A DNA stretch of 64,000 bases from Desulfuromonadales bacterium (GCA_013377095.1 JACAAY010000001.1:62001-126000), one strand, 5' to 3'. Counted from the first letter of the stretch, positions 17,333 to 26,180 are shown. Numbers and translations are program-made. The notes: a model not told the origin generated them from the letters alone.

Positions 17333-18529
17333 TCAGAATGAATTTGTTGCGTAGCCGTCAATCTGATCCCCAGTAGTGTCCATCTGCCGCCCAAATTTAT
17401 CCGTGCCTGAAAACTTGAAAACTAAATGGGATGGGTCGATGGTGGCATCGCCATTAGCGTTCTGCTGTACGGTAAAGGTAACGTTTGCTTGTCTGGTGGT
17501 TGGGTCGTAGGTAATGGAGAATGGTTGTTTGGGGATACTGACCTCGCGGTCGGTGTTAGTCGGCATGGAATTGTTGTAGTAGCCCCCATCGGCGCTTTTG
17601 GCCCGGGAAATTTCCCAGTTAGCGGGATTCATGACTGAAGCAATATCCATTTCATTATTAAACGCGATGGCAACGGAGACTTTTTTGCTGGCATTCGCGT
17701 CCATCAAGCTTGGATCGAGCATCCAGAGGGGAGTTCCCGGCCCAAGGAGCTGGTTGAATCCATTGTTCATGGATGAATCTATATAGGACATTTTGGGTGT
17801 GTTGAGGAGAGAGCTCAAGCTGTTATAAAGATTCGTGTCTTTTGTTTGAAGAATACTCAGTTGCTCTTCCGCTTTATCCGTATTGCCGAGCTTGGCATAG
17901 GCGGAACCAAGTTCAAAGTTGGCATTGGGAAAATCTTTTTTGAGGGTAAGCGCCTTTTCCAAATTTTTTACGGCCTCTTCAGACCGACCTGTTTTGTTGA
18001 AGAGGGATCCGAGGGCATAAAAAACGTTGCCATCACGGGGAGAAACTTTGGCTACCTTGTTGAATTGGTTTTCGGCCTCTGAAAAACGGTCGGTCTGGGT
18101 GTAGAGGATTCCCAGGGTATAATCGGCCAGCGGCTGTGTCGGGTCCATCTTGGCTGCGGTCTTGAATTCCTTTTCAGCGTTCGTGTACTGTTTGGCTTGG
18201 AGGTAGGCATTGCCGAGATTGTTGCGTGCGGTTACCGAGGTTCTATCATTCTGAACGACTGATTTAAATTCTTTGATGGCCTCAGCAGTTTTTCCCTGAT
18301 TGAGATAAATTTTGCCGAGGTAGGTGTGGGCGGTCGTGTTCTGTGGGTCAAAAGCCAGTGCCTTCTTGAACTCCTTGATGGCTGCATCGTTATTGCTATT
18401 TTGAAGATAGCCGGCTGCCTTTTGGATGGCATACTGGGCAATCTGCGCACGTTGACTCTGTGCTGCTGTATTTGCCGTCGCAAATGCATCTGCAGTAGCT
18501 GCAAATCGTTCGGAATCGGTAAGTGACAT
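17333..18529 (-). CDS. TPR protein with unrecognised C-terminal domain
   Basis: The 398-residue protein starts with a short Ser/Ala/Gln-rich helix (ATADAFATANTAAQ). Six to seven TPR units follow from about residue 30 to 235 (FKKALAFDPQN, TYLGKIYLNQGK, NNLGNAYLQAK, FELGSAYAKLG). The last 130 residues form a beta-rich domain with VSVAIAFNNEMD, PFSITYDPTTRQ and FKFSGTDKFGRQ that I cannot assign. No signal peptide is seen. A GGGGGTAG ribosome site precedes the ATG, and a sigma-28-like promoter lies about 45 bp upstream. That promoter and the adjacent glycosylation locus suggest, but do not prove, a link to flagella. Confidence 0.85.
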   Translation of the reverse strand: MSLTDSERFAATADAFATANTAAQSQRAQIAQYAIQKAAGYLQNSNNDAAIKEFKKALAFDPQNTTAHTYLGKIYLNQGKTAEAIKEFKSVVQNDRTSVTARNNLGNAYLQAKQYTNAEKEFKTAAKMDPTQPLADYTLGILYTQTDRFSEAENQFNKVAKVSPRDGNVFYALGSLFNKTGRSEEAVKNLEKALTLKKDFPNANFELGSAYAKLGNTDKAEEQLSILQTKDTNLYNSLSSLLNTPKMSYIDSSMNNGFNQLLGPGTPLWMLDPSLMDANASKKVSVAIAFNNEMDIASVMNPANWEISRAKSADGGYYNNSMPTNTDREVSIPKQPFSITYDPTTRQANVTFTVQQNANGDATIDPSHLVFKFSGTDKFGRQMDTTGDQIDGYATNSF

Positions 18530-18568
18530 AATACTACCCCCGTACCTACTTACACTATCATGTACTCT

Positions 18569-18596
18569 CTATCGGCAGAATATCTATTAATATTTA
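18569..18596 (-). promoter_or_regulatory. Sigma-28 (FliA)-like promoter
   Basis: Minus strand reads TAAA, 16 bases, GCCGATAG. The flagellar sigma-28 consensus is TAAA-N15-GCCGATAA, so seven of eight -10 bases match and the spacer is one longer. It is about 45 bp before the ATG of the 17333-18529 TPR gene. Confidence 0.5.
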
Positions 18597-18670
18597 GTGT
18601 GTTTCTTGCTGGCGATTTCAAATGGTGACAATCAGTAGCCCTTACTGTTGCTGCAACACCTGCTGCAAGA

Positions 18671-20065
18671 TTACCTTGCCCGCCTCTCCGGCCGCTCAAT
18701 CCCGAATTTTTCCAGCCGGTACTGAAGGGTTTTGTAGCTCATTCCCAGTAATGGCGCTGCCTTGCCGATGACCCATTCCGCCCGCTCCATGGCTTTGATA
18801 ATCAACCCCCGTTCCAAGGTTTCTATGTCAATCCCTTCAGGTGGCAGGTCAAAGGGAATACCGCCGGACAGGAGCGAGGTGGCGGTTATTTCATTCGGCA
18901 GGTCGCCCGGTTCGATGTAGTTGCTTTCGGCCATCAGCACCGCACGTTCAATAACCGATTCCAGCTGGCGCACATTGCCGGGCCAGGAATAATTCATCAG
19001 CAGTTTGAGGGCCGGTCGTGAAATACCCTCCACCGCAATGCCGGTGGCCTGGCTGTATTTTTTGACAAAGAATTCTGCCAAAGTTTTTACGTCGCTGCCC
19101 CGTTCACGCAGGGGCGGCAGGTTGATGCGGATAACATTCAGGCGGTAGAAGAGATCCTCGCGAAAGCCTCCCCGTTTTATCTCCTGTTCCAGCTCCTTGT
19201 TGGTGGCCGAGATGATCCGTACGTCCAGCGGGATGTTGACCTTGCCACCCACCCGGCGGATTTCCTTTTCCTGGATGGCCCGCAACAGCTTGGCCTGCAT
19301 GGAAACATTCATCTCCCCGATTTCATCCAGGAATACCGTGCCTCCATTGGCTGCCTCGAATACACCGAATTCGCGGGCATTGGCCCCGGTAAAACTGCCC
19401 TTTTCATGGCCGAACAGTTCGCTTTCAATCAGGGTTTCGGGTATGGCGGCACAGTTGATGGCCATAAAGGGATTGTCCTTGCGCTGGCTTCCTTCATGGA
19501 TTGCCTTGGCTACTAGTTCCTTGCCGGTACCAGACTCGCCCACAATCAGCACCGTGGAACTTGTGGCAGCAATTTTAGCGACGATGCGAAAAACTTCCGC
19601 CATTTTTGGGTGTTCACCCAGCATACTGGGGATAGTCTTGATCGAGGCGATGCGTTTAAGCAGAACCCGGTTTTCATGCACCAATCCAATGCGTTCGAAG
19701 GCTCTGTGCAACGTTAGTACCAGATTTTCACGCTCCAGAGGCTTTTCCAGATAATCAAAGGCCCCCTTCCGCATGGCTTCCACCGCCGAGTCAACCGAGC
19801 CGTGGGCGGTCATCAGGATCACGCACTGCTGGGGATCATCGGCCAGTACCTTTTCAAGCAAGTCCAACCCACTTTGCCCCTGCATCTTAAGATCAGTCAG
19901 AATCAAGTCAAACTCGCGTTTGTCCAGTTGCTCAAGTGCCTCGCGAACCCCTGGCACCTCAACAATTTCATAGCCCTCTTTGTTGAGGATCAGTTTGAGG
20001 ATATCCCGTTGTCCCTTTTCATCGTCGACAACCAGGATGCTTCCGAATTTCTGTAAACTATTCAT
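18671..20065 (-). CDS. NtrC-family sigma-54 response regulator
   Basis: The protein has three domains: a receiver (residues 1-120, phospho-acceptor D58 in ILTDLK, KPL lysine near 109), an AAA+ sigma-54 activator (Walker A GESGTGKE at 176-183, DEIGEMN Walker B, RLNVIRINLPPLRERG) and a C-terminal Fis-type helix-turn-helix (GKAAPLLGMSYKTLQYRLEKF). The sigma-54 contact loop reads GSFTGA rather than GAFTGA. I chose ATG 20065, with AAGG upstream and 19 bp after the kinase stop. A longer frame to 20125 would overlap the kinase. It is paired with the kinase gene and may control nearby sigma-54 genes; the target is unknown. Confidence 0.93.
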   Translation of the reverse strand: MNSLQKFGSILVVDDEKGQRDILKLILNKEGYEIVEVPGVREALEQLDKREFDLILTDLKMQGQSGLDLLEKVLADDPQQCVILMTAHGSVDSAVEAMRKGAFDYLEKPLERENLVLTLHRAFERIGLVHENRVLLKRIASIKTIPSMLGEHPKMAEVFRIVAKIAATSSTVLIVGESGTGKELVAKAIHEGSQRKDNPFMAINCAAIPETLIESELFGHEKGSFTGANAREFGVFEAANGGTVFLDEIGEMNVSMQAKLLRAIQEKEIRRVGGKVNIPLDVRIISATNKELEQEIKRGGFREDLFYRLNVIRINLPPLRERGSDVKTLAEFFVKKYSQATGIAVEGISRPALKLLMNYSWPGNVRQLESVIERAVLMAESNYIEPGDLPNEITATSLLSGGIPFDLPPEGIDIETLERGLIIKAMERAEWVIGKAAPLLGMSYKTLQYRLEKFGIERPERRAR

Positions 20066-20084
20066 GTGGTGCGCCTTTGTGTGT

Positions 20085-21536
20085 TCATGCTTTCGGTGTG
20101 TCGGAACTCTCCGAACTACTGTCATTCATCTCAATGTGTAATGGCAGCAGTACGGTAAACGTGGTGCCTTTTTCCAAAGCGCTTTCAACCCGTATGGCGC
20201 CGCCATGTTCCTTGATTATCCGTTCGGTGATAGCCAGTCCAAGACCTATGCCCACGTCCTTGGTGGTGAAGTAGGGCTTGAATATCTTGTCAACATCGTC
20301 TGGGGCGATGCCTTTGCCCTGGTCGGAAAAGGTCAGACGAATCTGTTCATGCTCATGTGCCGCTCCCAGGGTGATGACTCCTCCGTTCGGCATGGCCTGG
20401 GCGGCGTTGTTGACGAAGTTCAGGATGCAGTTGCGGAGCAACTCCTGATCAACCCATAACGGCGGCAGGTCTGCAGGGATCTGCTGATCCACCACAATCT
20501 GCTGCTCCGACAGACGGCCCTGCAATACCGGCAGCACCTTAGCCAGAACATCCGTGTAGGGGATGTGTGTACGTCGAAGCTTGAGCGGGCGGCCATAGTT
20601 CATGAAGTTGACCACCATGTAGTTGGCTCTTCGTACCTCTTCCTTGATTTTGTCGGTCAGCTCTTCCAGCTCGTCGCTATTTCCGGTGCATTGTGGAAGC
20701 ATTTCAGTTTTAAGGTGATCGATGGCCAGGCTGATATAGTTGAGAGGATTGCGGATTTCGTGGGCGATGCCCGAGGCCAGTTGGCCGACCCGCGAGAGAT
20801 GTTCGGCTTCGTAAAGCCGTTTTTCCAGGGCTTCACGCTCGCGAAGCTGTTCAACCATATTGTTGAAACCTGAAGCCAAGTCGCCGATTTCGTCAGTACT
20901 GTCAACGGGGATGGTCACCGAAAGGTCACCGGCCGACACGCGTTTGAAATACTCAACCAGGTTGTGAATCGGCTCGGTATAACGACGCGCCAGGAAGATG
21001 GTCAGAGCTATGCCAACCGTGAAGACCATGCCGGTGGCAAATAATCGTCGGATAAAGTTGGCGTGCTGCAGGTCGCGAATATTATCAAGCAGCATGTTGA
21101 TCTGTACATACCCCAGGTGCTCGTCGCCGACTATGACCGGCACAATGACCTCATAGGGCTTTTGGGAGAGGATGCTGGCCCCGCCGCTGACTCTCGGCGC
21201 CATGTGGATACCCTTTTCCAGCTTTTTCAGTTCGCGCTTTTTACCGATCTTCTCGGGGTCGGATGAATCAACTATCTCCCCTTCAATATTTATGATGTTG
21301 ATTTCGTTGATACCTTTTTCCCGTGCCTTGCGGAGATAATCGTTCAGACGCGAGGTTTCGGTTTCTGAGGTCAAATCCTCTATACTCATCTGTACAGCTT
21401 TTGAGATTTCCTGGGAGCTTTCCTGAATTTCTTTAACAAGATCGTTCTGGGCATACTGGTTGAGGGTAAAAAGTGTCAGCATGGTGAGAACCAAAAGTGA
21501 GATCATTATGATGACGAGCTTGGTATTAAGCTTCAT
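20085..21536 (-). CDS. Membrane sensor histidine kinase
   Basis: The 483-residue kinase has TM1 at about residues 8-25, a periplasmic sensor of roughly 140 residues, TM2 at about 164-184 and a HAMP linker (RRYTEPIHNLVEYFK). The dimerisation helix has H259 in GIAHEIRNPLNYI, and the ATPase domain has FVNNAAQAM, DQGKGI and GIGLGLAI. This NtrB/AtoS-type arrangement phosphorylates NtrC-like regulators, and the partner is encoded 19 bp downstream. The sensor region is cache-like in length, but no ligand can be named. Confidence 0.93.
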   Translation of the reverse strand: MKLNTKLVIIMISLLVLTMLTLFTLNQYAQNDLVKEIQESSQEISKAVQMSIEDLTSETETSRLNDYLRKAREKGINEINIINIEGEIVDSSDPEKIGKKRELKKLEKGIHMAPRVSGGASILSQKPYEVIVPVIVGDEHLGYVQINMLLDNIRDLQHANFIRRLFATGMVFTVGIALTIFLARRYTEPIHNLVEYFKRVSAGDLSVTIPVDSTDEIGDLASGFNNMVEQLREREALEKRLYEAEHLSRVGQLASGIAHEIRNPLNYISLAIDHLKTEMLPQCTGNSDELEELTDKIKEEVRRANYMVVNFMNYGRPLKLRRTHIPYTDVLAKVLPVLQGRLSEQQIVVDQQIPADLPPLWVDQELLRNCILNFVNNAAQAMPNGGVITLGAAHEHEQIRLTFSDQGKGIAPDDVDKIFKPYFTTKDVGIGLGLAITERIIKEHGGAIRVESALEKGTTFTVLLPLHIEMNDSSSESSDTPKA

Positions 21537-21627
21537 GGGGACCTTGTATTCGTTGGCTGATCAGAAAAGCTTTTTCAATATATCGTAGCGGAGGAGAGGA
21601 GACAAGCACGATCACTCAAGTGCATTA

Positions 21628-21655
21628 TTGACACCCGGCAAGCATGAATGATACA
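21628..21655 (+). promoter_or_regulatory. Possible sigma-70 promoter of the Omp85-like gene
   Basis: TTGACA at 21628-21633 is a perfect -35 box. GATACA follows after 16 bases as a weak -10 (3 of 6). Transcription would begin near ATG 21666, leaving little or no leader. Confidence 0.4.
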
Positions 21656-22943
21656 TACAAACGCTATGACTTATACACATATACATAACCAGCTGAAAAA
21701 CCTAATTGAAAGATTCTTTTTTCCGGCGCTGCTGCTTGTCGGCCTGCTTGGCGGCTGCACCAGTTACATCCCCCGGGAAAAGCTGATGCTCTTGCCCTGT
21801 GACTCCTGTGGCGAAAAAGTAAAACTGGTAACCGTTCCCCTTCCGGTAATTGCCTCCAGCCCCAATGAAGGTATAACTTTTGGTGCATTGTCAGCGTTGT
21901 TGTTTCATAACAAAAACGATGAAATTACCACCCTGATTGCTCCCCAGGTAAACTATAATACCAATTTCGGGGTTACCGCATCACTGTACGGCGCTTTGTA
22001 TCCATCCCCCGACCGGAGTATGGAGTTCAACCTGTCTCAATCATCCAAAGTCAACCACGATTATGAATTCAAAATCCGTGACACGACCCAGTTGGATAAG
22101 AAGCTTGAACTCAACGCTTTTGTCTTCAAATTGTCCGACGGTTCGTCCCGTTTTTTCGGTTTTCAGGCAAAAAGTCCGCTCCAGAAGGAGACGAACTATG
22201 CCAACGATGAGGTCGGGTTCAATCTTTCCGCCGGATACAATTTTGCCAAGTTCTTTCAGATTGTTCTGGGAGACCGGTTTCGCGATGTTACCATCAGGCA
22301 CGGAGCGGTCAGCAAGGTCCCCTACATCAAGGACAAATTTTCCGAGCTGTCAGTCCCGGGGATAAACGGTTTCACTGCCCATGCGCCCAGGTTGTCCATC
22401 ATCCACAGCACGTTGGACAACAAGGATGTCCCCACCTTTGGCGGGTATGTGAAGCTGTCGGTGGAGGGTAGCTTCAAGGCCTTGGGAAGTGCTGCGGATT
22501 ACCGCCATTATGAAGCCGAGGTAAAGGGGTATTACCCCCTGGACAATGCCCGCTATATCACGGTCTTCCGTTTTGTGTATAACCAGACACTGGGGAATGA
22601 TGTACCCTTTCTGGAGCAGAGTATTCTGGGGGGGGAAACCACCCTGCGCGGCTATGGTCGCAATCGTTTTATCGACAACAGCTACTTCCTCTGCAACTTG
22701 GAGGAACGTATCCGGCTTTTCCGCTGGGAGATTTTTAACGTGACCGCCGATTGGGAAATTGCTCCGTTTCTGGACATGGGGGCAGTTATGAAGTCTTTGG
22801 ACAAGGCTACTTTCAATAACTTTGAACTTAATCCCGGGATTGGTTTTCGAGCGATTGTCCGCCCCAATATCGTTGGACGAGTAGATTTGGGGATTGGGAG
22901 GGATGGACCGGCCATTTTCGTTGGTCTGGGGTATCCCTTCTGA
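21648..22943 (+). CDS. Omp85/BamA-like outer-membrane barrel protein
   Basis: The 431-residue frame has an N-terminal hydrophobic signal ending in LLGGC, a lipobox-like sequence. It then shows alternating beta strands and the Omp85 surface-antigen hallmark GGETTLRGYGRNRF (the VRGF-type loop) near residue 325, and ends in VGLGYPF with the terminal Phe used by outer-membrane barrels. There are no POTRA repeats, so it is a barrel-only relative like patatin- or lipase-associated surface antigens. Neither ATG 21648 nor ATG 21666 has a ribosome site. A TTGACA/GATACA promoter ends just before 21666. Role in envelope assembly or secretion is inferred. Confidence 0.82.
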   Translation: MIHTNAMTYTHIHNQLKNLIERFFFPALLLVGLLGGCTSYIPREKLMLLPCDSCGEKVKLVTVPLPVIASSPNEGITFGALSALLFHNKNDEITTLIAPQVNYNTNFGVTASLYGALYPSPDRSMEFNLSQSSKVNHDYEFKIRDTTQLDKKLELNAFVFKLSDGSSRFFGFQAKSPLQKETNYANDEVGFNLSAGYNFAKFFQIVLGDRFRDVTIRHGAVSKVPYIKDKFSELSVPGINGFTAHAPRLSIIHSTLDNKDVPTFGGYVKLSVEGSFKALGSAADYRHYEAEVKGYYPLDNARYITVFRFVYNQTLGNDVPFLEQSILGGETTLRGYGRNRFIDNSYFLCNLEERIRLFRWEIFNVTADWEIAPFLDMGAVMKSLDKATFNNFELNPGIGFRAIVRPNIVGRVDLGIGRDGPAIFVGLGYPF

Positions 22944-22954
22944 TACATAATAAC

Positions 22955-22986
22955 AACGCACACTACCTGAACAGGTAGGGTGCGTT
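22955..22986. terminator. Hairpin between convergent genes
   Basis: AACGCAC and CTACCTG pair with CAGGTAG and GTGCGTT around a 2-base loop, with one A/G mismatch. It lies 11 bp after the Omp85-like stop and before the end of the Smr gene on the other strand. There is no T run, so its efficiency as a terminator is uncertain. Confidence 0.5.
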
Positions 22987-23064
22987 GCTCGTTGAAGTGC
23001 GGAATCAGCGGTTTTCTCACATTGTTTTGACGAAAGCAGCGTCAGTAATGACGTACGTACACAC

Positions 23065-23763
23065 TCAACCCCTCAAAAACACCACAAATGCGCCGCTTCC
23101 TCCCATCTCGCGCGGGGCCGGGGCAAACTCCACCACCAGTTTCTTTCCCGCATCCCGCAACCATGCCACCACGGCCTGCTGTAATACCGGTTCACCGGGA
23201 GAGTTGTTGCCCTTACCGGTAATCACAAGCACGGCCTTTTCTCCATAAGCAGATGCACTCTGTAGAAAGCGGGGCAATGCCCCCAGGGCCTCCTCGCGTG
23301 TCAATCCATGCAGATCGAGTTGGCGTTCAACCGACACGATGCCGCGTTTCAGCTGGCGTAAACGGTTGGCGCCCAGCGGTTTGATTTCGTCATCCTCGGG
23401 AGTCTGATCGCAAAATGTAACATCCAGCTTGAGTTGGCCGATGGCTTGGGCAAAGGCTTCGCTGTCGCTACGCTCTTTTTCTAGATGGCGTTCGGTTATG
23501 GCGCGCCCGGTTGCGGCAGGTTTCAGGGACTGTTGAGATGCTTTTGCGGAAAGTGTTGTGCGGCCATTCAGTTGTTTGACATCTTCCATTGCCTGCAGAA
23601 ACAGTTCGGTATCGTCCGCAATCGGTGCTTTCCGCGTTTCCACTGGCTGGGGCAGTATGGGGGGGGGCGGTGTAGCAACAGCCACCCCCTTCAGGGTGCT
23701 AAAGGGGGTGGTGCGGAATTCGACCGGTTTTGGCGGGTTTTGTTGGGATTTTTTCTTGGCCAT
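23065..23763 (-). CDS. Smr-domain protein
   Basis: In this 232-residue protein the C-terminal 90 residues hold the small MutS-related domain: LDLHGLTREEAL followed by VLVITGKGNNSPGEPVLQ (the TGxG motif) and a WLRD helix. Smr domains nick or bind nucleic acid, DNA in MutS2 and RNA in other stand-alone forms. The N-terminal part is Pro- and Gln-rich and poorly conserved. The ATG overlaps the TGA of the upstream OmpA-like gene (TGATG), so the two are co-translated. No MutS ATPase domain is present. Confidence 0.88.
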   Translation of the reverse strand: MAKKKSQQNPPKPVEFRTTPFSTLKGVAVATPPPPILPQPVETRKAPIADDTELFLQAMEDVKQLNGRTTLSAKASQQSLKPAATGRAITERHLEKERSDSEAFAQAIGQLKLDVTFCDQTPEDDEIKPLGANRLRQLKRGIVSVERQLDLHGLTREEALGALPRFLQSASAYGEKAVLVITGKGNNSPGEPVLQQAVVAWLRDAGKKLVVEFAPAPREMGGSGAFVVFLRG

Positions 23764-24563
23764 CAGTCCTTGGCCACCAGGGTTATTTCAATACGGCGAT
23801 TTTTTGCACGTCCTTCCTTGGTGCTGTTGTCGGACACCGGTTTATACTCGCTGAAGGCAGCGGCAGACAGCGCCGCCGGATCAAGCCCCTGACGCTGCAG
23901 GTATCTCGCTACGTTGATAGCCCGCGCGGCAGAGAGTTCCCAGTTGGTGGGGAATTGGCGGGTAAGCGCGCCGACGATGGTGACGTTGTCCGTATGCCCC
24001 TCAATTCGAATGGCCTTGTCCTTAACTCCCTTCAGCGTTTCAACCATCTTCTGCAGAATTGTCAGGCCGTCCGGTTTGACATCGGCCTTGCCTGAATCGA
24101 AGAGTATCGCAGCCTCCATATTGACAGTCAGTTTTCCCTTCAGTTCGGAGATGGTCACCTGCCCCTGGGATATTTCACTCTTCATATCCTGAAGCAGCTT
24201 TTCATAGGTGTTGCTGACCTCCTTGACCTTTTCTTCCTTGGCTTTCATCAACTCCTTGTTCTCTGCTTCCAGGGTGGCAACCTTCTGGCGCAGCTCACTG
24301 ATATTTTGTGAAAGAGTGTCCGATTTTGCCTTCAGAAGCTGCTCAAGCTCCTGCTTGTCCTTGAGCTCGGTTGCTACCTCAGTTTTGAGCGCAGCATTCT
24401 CGGCGGTCAGTTTTTCATACTTCAGCTTCAGATCGCCATACTCCCTGGTCAGATTGTCAGCGTCTTCAACCTTTTTTAGGTATGTGCTTTCCGCAACCAG
24501 ACAACCGCTCAGGGAGAGCGCCGTCAGACCTGCCATGACCAGGTAAACAATTCGCTTCAGCAT
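23763..24563 (-). CDS. OmpA-family lipoprotein with coiled coil
   Basis: The 266-residue protein has a signal peptide ending in LSLSGC, a lipobox. A long coiled coil follows from about residue 30 to 135 (KLKYEKLTAENAALKTEV and more). The last 120 residues form an OmpA/MotB-like peptidoglycan-binding domain: LFDSGKADVKPDG, IRIEGHTDNV, ELSAARAINVARYL and NRRIEIT. It probably tethers the outer membrane to the cell wall. It is co-transcribed with the Smr gene downstream, and the single-receiver gene lies 35 bp upstream. Confidence 0.9.
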   Translation of the reverse strand: MLKRIVYLVMAGLTALSLSGCLVAESTYLKKVEDADNLTREYGDLKLKYEKLTAENAALKTEVATELKDKQELEQLLKAKSDTLSQNISELRQKVATLEAENKELMKAKEEKVKEVSNTYEKLLQDMKSEISQGQVTISELKGKLTVNMEAAILFDSGKADVKPDGLTILQKMVETLKGVKDKAIRIEGHTDNVTIVGALTRQFPTNWELSAARAINVARYLQRQGLDPAALSAAAFSEYKPVSDNSTKEGRAKNRRIEITLVAKD

Positions 24564-24598
24564 GGTGTGTCTCCTTGTGGTAGTGGGGGGATGTGCGC

Positions 24599-24994
24599 TT
24601 AGGCGCCACCCGCTTTTTTATGAAGAGACCTGAAAATCATATCCAGGACCGCCTTCTGGCGAGCCTCAAATTTGTTGAGTACCGCCAAACAGGTACCCAT
24701 GGGACAAATATCATGTAACACATTGGCATCCCTGCCTGAAAGGATGACTATTCTGTTTTTGTCCATACCGGTCCGGGTCGCAAAAAACAGGAGTTTGAGG
24801 CCATCCATGGAGGGCATCTCCAGGTCGATGAGCAGCAGATCATAGCCACCGGCTTTGATGCGTTGCAGTGCGGCCAGGGGATTGTTGCAGATCTCTACCT
24901 GCAAGAGTGGATAATTGTCATGGATATAGCCGGAAAGAAAGTCGGTAAAGCCCCGGTCATCGTCTATAAGCAGAATTCGGCCCATAGCATGCAC
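24599..24994 (-). CDS. Single-domain response regulator
   Basis: The 131-residue protein is a lone CheY-like receiver: LLIDDDRGF acidic pocket, LLLIDLEMPSMDG phospho-aspartate, an ILSGR strand replacing the usual T/S-A, and a late NKFEAR lysine. A C-terminal extension of about 15 residues follows. No output domain is attached, so it acts by protein contact or in a phosphorelay. The first ATG is at 24994; ATG 24985 is an equally plausible start. No kinase is adjacent. Confidence 0.85.
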   Translation of the reverse strand: MHAMGRILLIDDDRGFTDFLSGYIHDNYPLLQVEICNNPLAALQRIKAGGYDLLLIDLEMPSMDGLKLLFFATRTGMDKNRIVILSGRDANVLHDICPMGTCLAVLNKFEARQKAVLDMIFRSLHKKAGGA

Positions 24995-25124
24995 TATAGC
25001 CGATTTTGAGGGAGCCTAAAACAAAAAAACCTGGATGCGGAGGATGGGGAGTCGAAAAGTATATGACGGAGAGGTGGGGGCGAATCCATAGCCCGGAATC
25101 AACTCATATCGGTGTCGTCGAGGC

Positions 25125-25235
25125 TTATTTAGTGCTTTTCTGTTTTTGGATCATCGCGCTGATGATCACGCAGGTGCCAATCACAACCAGAATAAAGACA
25201 CAAAAAATCCAATCAGCCATACTAAAACCAAACAT
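25125..25235 (-). CDS. Small single-span membrane protein (36 residues)
   Basis: I found this in the minus-strand gap after the SprA-like gene. ATG 25235 is preceded by a strong AAGGAGT ribosome site 6 bp away. It encodes 36 residues ending at TAA 25125. After FGFSMADW comes a hydrophobic segment of about 20 residues (FCVFILVVIGTCVIISAMI), then a basic tail QKQKSTK, which is the layout of a single-span inner-membrane peptide with a cytosolic C-terminus. It is 24 bp downstream of the SprA-like gene and likely in its operon. No family is recognised. Confidence 0.65.
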   Translation of the reverse strand: MFGFSMADWIFCVFILVVIGTCVIISAMIQKQKSTK

Positions 25236-25259
25236 GCTCAACTCCTTAAAATTAACCTG

Positions 25260-26180
25260 TCAGACATGGAAGGAAACCAGATGCGCCGTGTCGAAACCGG
25301 CGATTGTGGCAGAGGGGATTCCGGCAGCGTTTGCGCGATTTGCTTCCGGATATGCAGAGGATATGGTGGAACGGATGGAATCGGAGTTGTTTCCCGTTGT
25401 GGGGCGGTTATTTGATGGCTCCTGCAGACCGGTAACGGCCGAATCTCCATAGGCTTTGCGGGAAGCTTGTGAAATGGTTTTGCTTGCCGATTCTGCCTGA
25501 GCCGTATTGGCACTGGTCGCAGATGGGGTAGCGGGTGTCGTGGGGGCGGATTCCTCCTGACGGGCCTGCTGAGCTAAAGAGGCTGCCTGGGCTGCCACGG
25601 CGCGGTCCTGGGGTGATGGGTCGGCAGGAGCCAAGGCCGCCTGGATAACCTGCTGCATCCTGCTGGCGGTTTCCTGGGGTGTTTTGCCGGGTGAGACACT
25701 GATGGGAACTTCTCCGCCGGTTACATAGCTTTTGCCATCGGGACCGCGGGTGTAGGTGTAGGAAACCGGACCGGTCATTGTTCCTCCGGCTGCCTTGTGG
25801 GCTGCCTCATGGGCTTTGACCTTCGCGTCAATGGACTGCAGCCGGGCAACCTCCTGCTGAACTTGGGGATCTTGCTTGCTGGTTGCGCCGGGAACCGTAG
25901 TCTGGTTATTTTTGCTGGCGTCTTGAGCCGCAGAGGACTTCTTTTCATCTGTGCGGCGACCATCCGGTCCGTAGGTGATGGGTTCCCGCTCGTTTTTCTC
26001 CGTGGTCCGGATACCCTGCTGGGTGTCGGAAGAGGAGGACTCGGATGACGGTGGGGCTTTCGCTGTCATCCCGTCCAGAGCGGCAGTATCGACACGGTCT
26101 CCGGTCCGTCGGCGATCGCGGTAGAGTGCGGAGATGCTTGCTGTTGATGTGTCTGAATATGTGGTGCTGACTGGATCCAT
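25260..26180 (-). CDS. SprA-related putative metalloprotease
   Basis: The 306-residue protein has an unordered N-terminal half rich in Ser, Thr, Gln and Lys. A compact central domain (about residues 105-190) contains HEAAH at 124-128, a HExxH zinc site, with GPVSYTYTRGPDG and VTGGEVPI. This matches the SprA-related/CJM1_0395 family, annotated as putative metalloprotease. The rest is Ala/Gln-rich coil (AQAASLAQQARQE). No signal peptide is visible. Protease activity has not been shown for the family to my knowledge, so the function is provisional. Confidence 0.78.
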   Translation of the reverse strand: MDPVSTTYSDTSTASISALYRDRRRTGDRVDTAALDGMTAKAPPSSESSSSDTQQGIRTTEKNEREPITYGPDGRRTDEKKSSAAQDASKNNQTTVPGATSKQDPQVQQEVARLQSIDAKVKAHEAAHKAAGGTMTGPVSYTYTRGPDGKSYVTGGEVPISVSPGKTPQETASRMQQVIQAALAPADPSPQDRAVAAQAASLAQQARQEESAPTTPATPSATSANTAQAESASKTISQASRKAYGDSAVTGLQEPSNNRPTTGNNSDSIRSTISSAYPEANRANAAGIPSATIAGFDTAHLVSFHV

